From positions 1,156,001 to 1,220,000 of the forward strand of contig OY754466.1 in assembly GCA_963575645.1 (NCBI GenBank): 64,000 nucleotides of DNA, read 5' to 3'. Both the position numbers and the translations under genes were made by a program. Below, one piece after another: positions 22,761-34,164 of this stretch (the stretch's first letter is position 1; the number at the start of each line of letters is the position of its first letter). Below the pieces are notes generated by a model. That model did no database searches. It saw only the letters and a program-made list of their open reading frames with translations, and had not been told where the DNA came from. Source of the DNA: Xanthostigma xanthostigma (taxonomy: Eukaryota; Arthropoda; Insecta; Raphidioptera; Raphidiidae).

Positions 22761-23270
22761 TTAAATTTTTTATTGTTTTTAAAAGTCTAAATCTATAGAC
22801 GAAACGTCGTACATTAATAAATCTAATTTTTTGTCCACATTCCTGCGATTTTCATTTTAATTATTATCTCGATGGACACGATATCTAATATTTTTAAAGA
22901 TGGTTTAAAGTTATGAAGTTTAAATTTTAAATCAATACTGCTTGAAAAATAATTGACATGATATTTTTTAAACTGTGTATTTAATATGATTTAGTTTCTA
23001 CATCGAAACTTTACTCATTTTGTTAAAAATTTAGCTTGAAATGCGATCTTTTTAAAATGATGAACTCAGTTTCCACTAATTCGAAAATTATAACTTTTCC
23101 ATGGTTACAATATTGAATTTTGACAAGATAAGCAAAAAACAGCGTTTTTTTAACTCTTTTCTAATGTTTTTTAACAATTTTGACAGATTGTCTCATACTT
23201 ATATAATTAATGTTCTCTCAAATTTGAGGAAATATTTAGGGTCAAATCATCTTTATTACATGTTTTATAT
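22761..23270. other. AT-rich interval
   Basis: About 80% A+T. The 80-codon frame starting at 23101 runs into SINE-2 sequence and is not a gene. Confidence 0.5.
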
Positions 23271-23390
23271 TAACTTCACTTGTAAGTTTGTATGTTTGTT
23301 TGCAACTTTCGTTTGGACTACAGCAAGTGGTTTATTACTGTAGTATAATATGCCAGCACTGTAACTACAGTGACTGGCCGTGCGGTCTAA

Positions 23391-24100
23391 GGCTACATAC
23401 GCACTAGGCGGCTACCCGCAAAGCGGCTAGCCGCGCGGCTAGCCGCAAGTAGTAAACTATACGTAAATTCTGTATATATAAAAAAATGCATACGCACTAC
23501 GTTGCGGCTGCCCGCCAACCGCTCCGGTCGCTTGGAGCACAGCGGCCGCTCGACGGCTGACCGCGTGGTTCGTGTACGCACTACGCGGTTTAGTTTGCGG
23601 TTAACCGTTACCTGGGTAGTCGTGTATTTTTTAATCTGACAATTTACATTATGAATGTTCTAATATACTCAATAATTCTTCAAATGATTTTAAACGCATT
23701 CTCATGTAACCAAAAAACTTGTCTTCATATTTTTTGAGGTTTTCAAAAAATATATCAAAATGCCCAGTTTCATTTCGTGTTTGTAAGAAAGGATGTATCC
23801 AGTATTTTTTTTTTCTTTTTATTTTTTATGTAGCGATCGTATATATAATAAACAACTGCAACTTCTTCAACGTCCATTGTAGAAATGGTTCGTTTTGTTT
23901 GGTTAAACAAAATCTTTCTGGTAAACAAAATATGTCTGGTTTAAATTAGATTCAACCGCAGATTCAACTGACGTTACATACGCACTAGGCGGCTGCCCGC
24001 AATGCGGCTAGCCGTCCGGCTGAACGCAGATTCAATCGCACACTGCGGTTAGCCGCGCGGCTAGCCGCATTGCGGGTAGCCGCCTAGTGCGTATGTAGCC
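23391..24100. mobile_element. PIF/Harbinger-like MITE inside the SINE-2 head
   Basis: Terminal inverted repeats GGCTACATACGCACTAGGCG.../...CGCCTAGTGCGTATGTAGCC, extended by tandem gcggctagccgc words. Flanked by TAA on the left and TTA on the right (TWA-type duplication with one difference). The uninterrupted SINE-2 at 56575..56690 shows the empty site. Confidence 0.8.
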
Positions 24101-24234
24101 TTAGGCACGGGTCTTCGCTGACGTCAACTCTCGGAATCACGGGTAGTGGGTTCTAATCCCGTCCACGCCGAAAAAAAGTGTTTGTTTTTCAGCAAATTTT
24201 TGACAATAAATCGAACTAAAAAGTTGAAAATAAA

Positions 24235-24510
24235 TATAGTTTAAAAAACACGCTTTATATCGAACTAAAAAGTAAAAAATATTTTTTTTAAAATAAGCTT
24301 AAAACAATAATGAATAATAAATACAAGCTGTATTATTGTGCAATTATTGCTCGATGTACGAAAATGTGGAACAAAGCGCCCCACGCTTTTTTCACAATAA
24401 TACTTGTATTTTTTATTCATTATTGTTTTAAGCTTATTTTAAAAAAAAAATATTTTTACTTTTTAGTTCGATATAAAGCGTGTTTTTAGTTTTTTTTCAA
24501 CTATATTTTT
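24235..24510. repeat. Hairpin with ~110-bp arms
   Basis: acacgctttatatcgaacta...gcttaaaacaataatgaata is repeated in inverse orientation to the right. The loop contains gcgccccacgc, which recurs in the hairpin at 56262..56480. Confidence 0.78.
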
Positions 24511-24530
24511 TTACTGGTCTAAACGACTGC

Positions 24531-24960
24531 ACTTGCATATATAAAAATTGTAATATTATATGATCACAATCTAAAGTCAATTTCAAATCAAAATTTTTGA
24601 CAATGCCTTAAGCAACACAACATTGTTCGAAGGGGATTGTACCCATCCCAGAGCTAGTTCACAATTTGCTTGTGCAAACATATGACTATCACAATTGAAT
24701 AAAAGTTTGAAGTAGTATGATGAAGAGCGACTACTTATCATTAACAGTTAATATCTTTTCTTGTCTGCGGTATGCGCCGGCATAAATAACTGATATTTTA
24801 ATACGAATCAATTGAACATGTCACGTGTGTTACAATATGTTTTATTTAAATTGAAAACGTTTGCTCATTATACAGACTGTTTTTTTTTTACTTTGCAATC
24901 AACAAAATATTATAACGACAAATAGGTACTGACTTAATCAGTAGGTACTCTAAATCTACA
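24531..24960. other. Unassigned interval
   Basis: Nothing recognised. Confidence 0.5.
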
Positions 24961-25216
24961 CTAATATATAAAGCTGAAGAGTTTGTTTGTTTGTTTGGTT
25001 GAACGCGCTAATCTCAGGAACTACTGGTTCGAATTGAAAAAAAAAATTGTTGGATAGCCCATTTATCGAGGAAGGCTATAGGATATATAATATCACGCTA
25101 CGACCAATAGGAGCGGAGCATCAGTGAAAAATGTTGCAAAATGTATCTCAAAAATAAGCTTCTATTCCGGTGAAATTCCCTAACTAAATATACTAATATT
25201 AGCGTTGTACATTCAC

Positions 25217-25288
25217 AAGCCCGGCTGGCTCAGTCGGTAGAGTATTCGACTGTTAATATCAGGGTCATGGGTTTGAGCCCCACGTTGG
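25217..25288 (+). pseudogene. tRNA-Lys-like relic inside HelB
   Basis: Acceptor strands GCCCGGC and GTTGGGC still pair (with G-T pairs) and the D arm is good (GCTCAGTCGGTAGAG). The anticodon loop has become CTGTTAA and its stem is broken (TTCGA/TATCA). The B box is GGGTTTGAGCCC. Confidence 0.75.
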
Positions 25289-25469
25289 GCGAATTTATTT
25301 TAATTTTTTTTTATTTTCCTTTCTAATGCTTACATTTATTTTAATTTTATTTACGACTAATTAAAATTAAATAAATCTAATTAAAAGCTCATTTGAAAAC
25401 TGTTATAGCTATAGGTATCTATAAAGAAATAATTTTCCTACAGTGTTTTCAATTAAATGGTCATTATAT

Positions 25470-26044
25470 TGACGTGATAACGTCTTATAAATTGATGAAT
25501 CACCAATCTTATAAATTGATAAAACACCGGCTGCATGCACGAAAAAGTGTAACGTTCCTAACGTTCGTAACGTTCCGCCTGACCCTGTGCGTGCTTTTCT
25601 CGAAAACGGCCCTAACGATTTGGATGAAATTTACTGAAAAGGGATTTTGGGGGGCAAAAAATCGTTTTAGCTAGGTTTCATCTCTCGAAAAAATCGTTTT
25701 CTTACAAATTTTATCATTATAAAAATCAATTTTTTGATGATTGAAAATACTTAGATATTTTAAGTAGGTTTTGGAATTTTATATAAACAGTGTTTTATAA
25801 ATAGTATGACAGTTAATCTTTGAGACTTAAATAAATACGAAAGAAAGAAAGTTAATAAAAAAAAAATTTTTATAGGTGGTGAGTAATTTAATAAATAAAA
25901 TTAACCTTTTGAAGTGAAAGATGCAATATCATAGATTCGAATTATTATAATTATTATATGTAGAATTTAGGTTATGTATTACGGAATACGTTATCACGTA
26001 AAACTATCGTCCGTAAACCGACTTTACAGACAACCAATTTTTTT
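25470..26044 (+). mobile_element. RepR copy D (long core)
   Basis: Inserted in HelB. The uninterrupted HelB sequences at 14100 and 41900 define the empty site as ttatatt|ttattaatta, so the element ends at gacgtgataacg on the left and in accaa plus a T-run on the right. No long target duplication is visible. Confidence 0.87.
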
Positions 26045-26261
26045 ATTAATTACAGTAATTATTGATTTAAAAGAAATGTATTACTTAAAAAAAGTATAAA
26101 TACTGCTTTTTATCGACAAAAACATTTGAACGGTAACTCCGATCATCATGAAATTTGGACACAACATTCATCTCGGTAAACTAATATGAATGTGCTTACT
26201 CATGTCCCTCCCTTCCCCATTCGTTTTTTTGCACCCGAGTAAAACTGGGCGGGACCGCTAG

Positions 26262-28043
26262 TAAAAAAATAAAAAACAAACTATAAACTTGAATCTCCTT
26301 TTTTGAGCTCAATTTGCGATATATATTCCCAAAATTTCAAAAAGCACTATTTTAACTTTGATAACAGCAGCTTACATTTGATTATAATTTTATTTAAAGG
26401 GTAGAATGGGGGCAATTTTGACGTAAAGCAACAATGCCTAAAAAAACATAATTTCTCACAAAAGCAAAATTGAAAAATTTTTTAGTTGAAGTTATAGTAT
26501 AACAAGAAATAAACTGACACAAGAACTGATCATGTAGGTATTTTCAAATTATAAATTCTATTTTGGCATGTCACACGGACAATAAATCAAATAATCGATT
26601 ATTTTCTTCTGATGACAATACTAATGTATACAAGGAGGCAATGCAATAAATTATACAGGGCATCTCCAAAAGAAAGTATTTCTATTGGAGTCAAAAAAAA
26701 TGAGCTCCTAGTCAAATTAAAACTGCAGGTATGTTAAATTAGGCGCGAAACCTATTTAAAATGGACCTAATCGGGCCACTTTAAGGTTGGGTTTTTGGGG
26801 TTGAAAAATATTTTTGGGCCCAAAAATACCGAAAAAATTCTCCGAATCATTTCAAAATTGAAATTTAACCTATTAGTGAAGATAAATATCTGCCGCCAAT
26901 ATTTTATTAAAATCGGCCCGACAGGACCGGACTTAAAAATTTTATGAAAACATTAGTTTGTGTAGATATGGATTTATTTAGTGAAGGGTGAATTTAATTT
27001 GCTAAATTGGTAGTAATATTGGAATTCAGAAAAAAATAATATTTTAAAGGACGTATTAAGGGGTTAAATTTTTTATTTTGTCCAAGAACAATAGAGTTAA
27101 GTTGACATAATAAAGCCACACTGTTTGGTAGCCAAATGACTTAAACTTTTTTATATTTATTCAAAAGATAATAATTAAAGACACCTACAGAAAACGAATC
27201 AGATTTTTTTACCACACCGTTTAAGAGATATAATTAATTAAAGTTATGCAAAAATACACGAGCCGTTATGAGTGTCCTTGTTCAATAACTCCGGAAATTG
27301 AGGGTTTGTAAAAAATTGACAAATAATGGATAGAACGATGTCTGAAATACACTGCAAAAATTTCAGAATAATTTAGGTACTACGTACTTTTGATTTTATT
27401 AATTTTTTAATACTGACATGTTGCTTCTATCTCTGTTGTTGTAGTGACAGTGACTAGTGACAGCTGAGTACTAATCAATTAATATTTCATTAATTACATT
27501 ACTATAATTATTTAATTTTAATTCGCATTAAATTAAATCAAATAATTTTTTATGTGGAATTTCTATTAATTATTATAGCATGATTTGAGTTATTAGACGA
27601 CAAAAAAAAGTCATTTATTTGACTTGGTATTGCGGCTCCCAAACTACCTTAACGACGCATTTTTTTGTGAAACAGTCTGTATAGACTTACATGAGCACGC
27701 ACAAATACACACATAATATAACTTTGTAATCCTGACAAGGCCCTAAATCAATGGTTTCCTGACAAAATGTAACCAACCTGTTTCACCGTCTTATCTATTC
27801 ACATCTCACTCACTCGTATGCTTGTTTCTCTTGTCGTGTATGTTAATTCAGTCAGATACTTTCTTCTTGTGTACAGCCGCCGACACTACAGTAACTGCTC
27901 GATTATCAACCCGTGTTACTTTTTTGTCCATGTAAAAAAAAATCGGTATGGAAAACCGTACGCGATTTTCGTGTTCAAAAATCACTTTAAATTTACTTGT
28001 ACTAGATTTCTGACGCGATTTTCAATTATAAATCTAGGTTTAA
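26262..28043. other. Unassigned interval, possible mariner-like remnant
   Basis: TATACAGGGCATCTCC at 26652 and CAGTCTGTATA near 27681 both sit at TA sites and could be eroded mariner ends, but they match each other in only a few bases. No transposase motif and no gene. The 88-codon frame at 27818..28084 is unsupported. Confidence 0.35.
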
Positions 28044-28740
28044 GGAGGTTGAGCCGTTTTACGAAGATAATGAAAAAAATCTGAAATAAAGTTTTTTTAA
28101 TAGATTTTTTTATGACAAAATTTTCTGCAAAAATCCAAAATCATTAGGAGATTTATAAAGTTAAAAATTAAAAAAAACTTTTACATGTAGTCTTATGGAA
28201 AATATGTCAAGCTAGCATGCAAACTGTTCATTTTAATTTTTTGCAAATAACCAAATAATGTCAGCAGTCCCAAAAACTATCTATGTAAAGCATCGATGTC
28301 TTACGCATATTTTAATATTTTTTCCAATTTAATTAGGAGACTTTTAATCAATAAAAATAATTATTAAACCTAAGCACTTTTCGATTATGGACTTTTATTC
28401 TTGACAGATTTAACAATTTTAACTGAATTTTCAACTTTTTAATGATTTAATTTTAATATTTATTACTTCTAATTTCTTTTTTCAATTATTTACTGCAAAA
28501 AATATGTAAAATACAGATATTTACATAAATGTATTTTTTTTAACCTAACTTTGTACAAAAAATACAAAAGTTAGTCCATTAAGTATAAAGTACTGAAATA
28601 ATAAATTAATTAATATTAAAAAAAAAAATTATTTATGCCTTTATGACAATAATTTATTGGTATCATCGACTTATAAACTATAAAAGTTCCCATTTAGAAT
28701 TCGACTTACTTTTGATTGGGACTGTAACGGATCAACCTCC
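28044..28740 (+). mobile_element. TTAA-flanked (piggyBac-like) MITE, copy 1
   Basis: Flanked by TTAA on both sides, with ends GGAGGTTGAGCCGTT and AACGGATCAACCTCC as short inverted repeats. About 697 bp, AT-rich and non-coding. Copy 2 is at 37884..38588 in the opposite orientation. TTAA targeting suggests piggyBac-type transposition, although the termini are not the classical CCC start. Confidence 0.8.
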
Positions 28741-28981
28741 TTAAGAAGCTAAAATGAAGGGTTATGAGTTTAGCAGTCTATGTATGTTTGTATTTACGGA
28801 TGTTCCACCGTAGCGCCTAAACTATTCATCCGATTTTGATAAATAAGGTGTCAATCGATTCGTTATTATGGCTCGGGTAACATAGGCTACATTTATTTAT
28901 GAATTTTGCTTCCAGAGGGGAGCAAATTGAAAACAAATAAAAAATAATTTAAATAAAAAATAAGTTCAAAAACTAAAAGTA

Positions 28982-29221
28982 AAACCCGACTACTTAAAAG
29001 TTTGAAACAAGAAAATATTTTCATTTGAGGTTAGCCGTGGTCATATGCCACCTACCCTAACAAAACATTACATTTTAACAGTAGTAAGCGATCCTTTAGG
29101 GCAAAGTGTATCACGCTATACATCTAGAGGCGCCTCATATAATATATGAGATGGCATACGACCACGGCTATCCTCAGATGAGAATATTTTCTTCTTTCAT
29201 ACTTTTCAGTAGTCAGGTTTC
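28982..29221. repeat. Foldback with ~70-bp arms
   Basis: aaacccgactact...gaggttagccgtggtcatat is mirrored by atacgaccacggctatcctc...agtagtcaggttt. Confidence 0.75.
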
Positions 29222-30398
29222 AGCTTTTTAACTTATTTTTTTACTGTACGACCATTAAATATATCGATAAAAAAACAAAGGTTACTTTCTACTTAATCGC
29301 CGATATCTCAGCGATAAATAGTCACATAGCAAACAAACAAAAATACCAAATTGAAGCTTGAACACCACGCTTAATGACCAGGTATTCATGAAGCTTGGAA
29401 AAACTCTTTTTCGAATCTGAAGGCAGTTTTAAAACAACAAAAAGTTTTCAAAACTAGAAATTTTAAACTCCAAAATGCTATTTTTCCCTGATACTGATAA
29501 AATTCCCTGATATTTCCAGGTGGCATTAAATTCCCTAATAATTCCAGGTCTCATTATGAGCACGATGAGTTCTTCCACCAGGAACGGGACCTAACGAGGA
29601 ATGTCGAGGCCTGCTGTAGATCTCAATTACAAAAGTCGGTAATTTGTTAACCTTTAGTTAAAAGTTTTATAGATGCAAGTAATAGAAAGTCTACTATACT
29701 TATTGATATGCCTGCAGTTTAATAAAAAGTTTCTCGATACAAATTTATAGTCTATTAATTTTGATTTATATAGTTCGCTATAAATATGGAATCGAATTTC
29801 AAATTTATCCCAAATATTAAACACAACGTCTTTCTCTTTGCTAACGTCTTATTGGAATACTTTTGAAAATAATCAATAATATAATTACATATTCTTCAGT
29901 AGTGTTGATCCAATAGAATATTCAGATGAAGAAAGGTTTTGATTGTGGTTCGCTAGTGGCCACTAGCGAAACATTGGTAAAGCTTATTTTATGATCCTCA
30001 ACCAAAACCTTCCTTCATCTGAATAGGCCACTAGCGAAACACTGGTAAAGCTTATTTTAGGATTCTCAACCAAAACCTTCCTTCATCTGAATAATTGCAT
30101 ATATTATTTGATTATTTTGTACCGTCTCGTTCACAACCCTACCGACTCCTTGTACCTCATTGCAACAACCCATTCCCAACGCCTGATCAGGTTTGGGATA
30201 CAGATTCCAGAGCCATTCTAGGCTTCATCAAAAGCCTTAACTTCACTCAAGAATAAACAAGTCGAGCACAATAGATCTAATAAGGTCGCGGTGTCGATGA
30301 GGCGCGCCCTCGGACCCTCATTTAATCTAATCTAACACATTGCAATAAAAAGTACAACATTCACATGAATTATTTGGGAAGATTTTTCTATACAGTAC
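29222..30398. other. Presumed intron start plus a small duplicated repeat
   Basis: If the exon at 30399..31089 is spliced as proposed, this is the 5' part of its intron. At 29934..30095 is cagatgaagaaaggttttga in inverse orientation, then two direct copies of about 71 bp (cactagcgaaacaYtggtaa ... ccttccttcatctgaat). No polyadenylation or exon signal is supported. Confidence 0.5.
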
Positions 30399-31089
30399 CT
30401 TCTTCGGCAAAGGTGATGATCTCGGAGGTCCGCGCATAGAAGTCGTCAATCTCGGCGCCGGATCCAGGCGCTGCATCGGCAGCGGGAACAGCCGCCGAAT
30501 TGGCCACCCTCTGCGTCGTCGTCACCGAATCAGTACTCTGCTGTTGAGACCAATCTCCTCCATCGACGCTCTCCCTGTCTTCTTCAGCTCTGTACAACGA
30601 CTGCAACACAACTTCTTTAGGCAATTTCTTACTCACTATTGGTTTACTTTTCAAACCTAATTTATTTAAGATTTGTTCTTTAATTGCTTCGAGTCTTATT
30701 GTTTCACTATTGACGCCGACAGAAGACGCTGCCGTCTTTTCGCTATAGAACTCTCCGGCATGCATACACTGCGGGCACTGAAGATGGTGCAGAGGCGGTC
30801 TCTTGCTGGTCGTTTCCAGAAGACTCTTTTCGAGTTGAGTGCCGCCGTACTCGAGCGAATCCGACGACGATCTCGTCTCGGTCATCGAAACCGGCCGATG
30901 ATGGTGATTGTGGTGTCTTCCGTGATGTGACGACGACGACGACGACGAAGACGACACCAGGTTCGCACACAGAATCATCGAACCGCCGCTCGACATCAGA
31001 TAAAGAGCCGACAGTCCAAGACACCACCGCGTCAAAACCCCAATCGCCGCCATGGAGTATTTCCGACGACCGCGACACAATAATGCCAT
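30399..31089 (-). CDS. Actbeta: Activin/inhibin-beta-type TGF-beta ligand, first coding exon (propeptide)
   Basis: Encodes 230 residues plus one base of the next codon. In order: a hydrophobic signal segment (residues 14-42), nine serines (46-54), a His-rich stretch (55-64), CPQC (105-108), a helix-like IRLEAIKEQILNKLGL (131-146), then YARTSEIITFAEE (218-230). The CxxC, the EAIK...IL helix and SEIITFAE are hallmarks of activin/inhibin-beta propeptides, and inhibin-beta genes also have an intron near this motif. The frame then meets a donor, AAG|GTACTG, and a stop ten bases on, so splicing here is likely. The ATG at 31089 has G at -3 and +4. A second ATG at 31053 would also give a signal peptide but has a poorer context. 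The secreted ligand would signal through activin-type receptors. The mature cysteine-knot domain is not in view. The EAIK helix also resembles myostatin/myoglianin, so the exact orthologue is less certain than the family. Confidence 0.82.
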
Positions 31090-31283
31090 TTCTCCAAGAT
31101 AATATACAACAGAGTTACCGGTCCGTTAACCACGTGACAGTGCGTTCTGTTGTATGAGTCATACACCTGTGTGAGTGTTTGTCGGCTATTTCGTTCAGAA
31201 AGATTTGACACCCGCACCTTGTTTGTTGCGTAACTTTTATTAAACAGTAATATAAAAAAAGACTTAATGCGCTTGTGCTCACT
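31090..31283 (-). promoter_or_regulatory. Probable 5' UTR of the activin-type gene
   Basis: Stretch between an initiator-like GTGCAGTGAG and the ATG. It contains one CACGTG (about 31132). The transcription start is inferred only from the upstream TATA spacing. A spliced leader exon further upstream is an alternative. Confidence 0.35.
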
Positions 31284-31322
31284 GCACCCGACACAAATCA
31301 AAGTCAACCGGTTATATATATT
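31281..31322 (-). promoter_or_regulatory. Candidate core promoter (TATA + initiator)
   Basis: On the minus strand AAAATATATATAACC is followed by CAGT, about 30-37 bases from the TATA run, in line with arthropod TATA/Inr spacing. Placed about 200 bp upstream of the start codon. Confidence 0.35.
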
Positions 31323-31330
31323 TTAACCTA

Positions 31331-32804
31331 CGTTCCGTCACATAAGTAAACCATTTCTGAACTTTTACAGGTGCGTTCACGTGAAATAAAATCGTCATCT
31401 AAAGTTTTTGACATTTCCGTTTTGAAAAAGAAGAGCCAGCTTTTCGTTAAATTGTCGTTTGTTTCTTTTCGGTGCGCGCGTAACTGTTTCAATAAAGCTA
31501 TCTACTAACTATTGCAGTCTGAACATTAGAATGTACGTCATATTTTTATGCTACTGCAGTATCTATAATAATCATAATGAAAAGACTAGATGCTACGAAT
31601 GTATCCGAGGCCCCATTGACAAAACACGGAGCAGATCCAGTGCTGCACACCTCTTTTTCGACTGGGCAGAATAATTATGACGGTTCATTAATTGTAAAAA
31701 ACAGACCTTAACGCACATATTTGTGGCGTCAGCGGTTAGCCAACACTGCTAGATGCACTTTTTTATTAATGACAGCAGCTGTTAATTGATGTTTTAAATT
31801 AATTGAAACATTTGCCTTCATCTTACGTTAATTAATTATTCTCGTCTGTTCAACACTCGAATGAAAAATTAACTGGAAATTTATTTATCTAGTTAGTTTT
31901 TTGTGTTATTCCTTTTTTAACAATTTATTGCAAAATTTTAGTACCCTGTTTAAAGCGATTTTATTAATTAGTACTACTGAATACATTTTCTTTTTTAAAG
32001 GTTTTAGGCAACTTTATAAGTTTATCATTCTACTTTATAGGCACAGTATTTACGTTCGTTCCGCAAAGGCAAATGAGCAAAGAATATTATGTAATGTATT
32101 GCAACTTCACAAAAATTGTCGGTCCTTGGATCATATAATATTGATTTTATTTCATATCTGAACACAATATATAATTTAACTATATTATTGTTCACTACTT
32201 AACTTTCAGACTTGTCATCTCTTACTATTTTAGAGCAAATTTTTATCACTTCTACAAATTTTACTAATGATATTTTTCAAGCCTAATAACAAATTAAATA
32301 ACCATAACTCCCTAAAGCTCGTTCACTTTTCTTCTTTGTTTTGGAAGAATCGTATAATACACTATTCCTAATTTAAGTTTCACAACAATTTAACAGTTTC
32401 ATTTAAAATCGCCGAAATTGATTTTTGGAGCATTGCGATAACGGCCCGTGTCCTTGTCAGTATTATAATATAATGCTGATATAATATATACAGGGTGTCT
32501 TTGCGAATGTATTTTGAGTGACAGTGTGCTCGACTCACAGAAATAGCGCGATGGCGAGCTATAGAACAAGTACTGGGTAAGTGTTCTCGCGTGTGTTGAT
32601 CGGTTAGGACTCCGCATGGCACTAAAGGCAGAGCAGCACATAGCGGACCGGCGCTCCTTGCTTCGGCGTCCACGCTGTCACCTCGCCACTCGCGATAGCC
32701 ACATTCGTATCTTACGCTATACTATAACACATTGATACCCAACATACGCGCGTATAACTATATAGATTGCTCAACTTAACTACGGAATCGAATAAAAAAA
32801 ATTG
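31331..32804. other. Upstream flank, no gene recognised
   Basis: AT-rich, with only short frames on both strands. TATATACAGGGTGTCTTTGCG at 32485 resembles one mariner-type end, but no partner end was found. Upstream regulatory sites of the activin-type gene may lie here but none can be named. Confidence 0.45.
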
Positions 32805-34133
32805 CACTCCGGGAGTGCCGGCCAAAGTGAAAACTTGAATATTAACGTCTTACGAATTTTCGATCAGGTCACGTGTCCTGACGCGAGTTTAACATTTTTT
32901 ACCCATTACAAAAAAAGTGTAGGTACAAAAGTTTTCGTCTTACGAATTTCGTCTTACGAATTTTCGATCAGGTCACGTGTCCTGACGCGAGTTTAACATT
33001 TTTTACCCATTACAAAAAAGTGTACAAAAGTTTTCGTCTTACGAATTTTCGATCAGGTCACGTGTCCTGACGCGAGTTTAACATTTTTTACCCATTACAA
33101 AAAAGTGTACAAAAGTTTTCGTCTTACGAATTTTCGATCAGGTCACGTGTCCTGACACGAGTTTAACATTTTTTACCCATTACAAAAAAAGTGTTCAAAA
33201 GTTTTCGTCTTACGAATTTTCGATCAGGTCACGTGTCCTGACGCGAGTTTAACATTTTTTACCCATTACAAAAAAGTGTACAAAAGTTTTCGTCTTACGA
33301 ATTTTCGATCAGGTCACGTGTCCTGACGCGAGTTTAACATTTTTTACCCATTACAAAAAAGTGTACAAAAGTTTTCGTCTTACGAATTTTCGATCAGGTC
33401 ACGTGTCCTGACGCGAGTTTAACATTTTTTACCCATTACAAAAAAAGTGTTCAAAAGTTTTCGTCTTACGAATTTTCGATCAGGTCACGTGTCCTAACGC
33501 GAGTTTAACATTTTTTACCCATTACAAAAAAATGATTTGTATCATAGATTGCATTTTTATGTACGATATTTCAACGCTAGATGTCTAACGTTGTATAAAT
33601 AAAAGTTTTCGTCTTGCGAATTTTCGATCAGGATCAGGTCACGTGTCCTGACGCAAGTTTAACATTTTTTACCCATTACAAAAAAATAGTTTGTATCATA
33701 GATTGCATTTTTATGTACGATATTTCAACGCTAGATGTCTAACGTTGTATAAATAAAAGTTTTCGTCTTACGAATTTTCGATCAGGATCAGGTCACGTGT
33801 CCTGACGCGAGTTAAACATTTTTTACCCATTACAAAAAAATGGTTTGTATCATAGATTGCATTTTTATGTACGATATTTCAACGCTAGATGTCTAACGTT
33901 GTATAAATAAAAGTTTTCGTCTTACGAATTTTCGATCAGGATCAGGTCACGTGTCCTGACGCGAGTTAAACATTTTTTACCCATTACAAAAAAGTGTACA
34001 AAAGTTTTCGTCTTACGATTTTCGATCAGTCTTACGAATTTTCAATCAGGTCACGTGTCCTGACGCGAGTTTAACATTTTTTACCCATTACAAAAAAAGT
34101 GTACAACGCCGCTAAAGAAGTTTTCACTTGAAA
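32805..34133 (+). repeat. TanMITE with 12-unit internal tandem array
   Basis: Starts with the perfect palindrome gcactccgggagtgc and agtgaaaacttgaatattaa. It ends cgccgctaaagaagttttca, whose complement shares agtgaaaactt with the left side. Inside are 12 direct units built on cgtcttacgaattttcgatc, aggtcacgtgtcctgacgcg and acattttttacccattacaa. Units 1-8 repeat about every 85-90 bp. Units 9-11 are about 153 bp and keep an extra segment (tatcatagattgcattttta ... ctaacgttgtataaataaaa) that the single-unit copy at 6056..6313 also has. Each unit carries one CACGTG. Confidence 0.92.
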
Positions 34134-34164
34134 AAAATCGAAATTTTTGTGATTATCGCGAAAA

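Larger units (their letters stand above)
23271..24530 (+). mobile_element. SINE-2 compound repeat, copy 1
   Basis: Upstream part ttcacttgtaagtttgtatg... and ggactacagcaagtggttta, then a class-II (Leu/Ser-like) tRNA head: A-box region tggccgtgcggtctaaggc and B box GGTTCTAATCC at about 24150. This is followed by a hairpin-rich 3' part (24235..24510). A Harbinger MITE splits the A box. The same arrangement without the MITE is found in reverse at 56262..56770. Confidence 0.72.
24961..26261 (+). mobile_element. HelB Helitron, copy 3 (split by RepR)
   Basis: 5' ctaatatataaagctgaaga with TTTG repeats. The 3' end is a mutated hairpin, then GGGACCGCTAG before T. RepR copy D interrupts it at 25470..26044. 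A tRNA-Lys relic is at 25217..25288. Confidence 0.88.

Noticed and set aside
26656-27679. Mariner element with CAGGGC...CTG ends
   Set aside because: Ends sit at TA sites but match each other too poorly, and no transposase motif is seen.
30673-31157. ORFs overlapping the activin-type exon in other frames
   Set aside because: They are shadows of the GC-rich coding exon. Only the 30399..31089 frame has conserved family motifs.
32805-34133. CRISPR-like regular repeats
   Set aside because: Whole units, spacers included, are repeated almost identically. It is a eukaryotic tandem array inside an inverted-repeat element.
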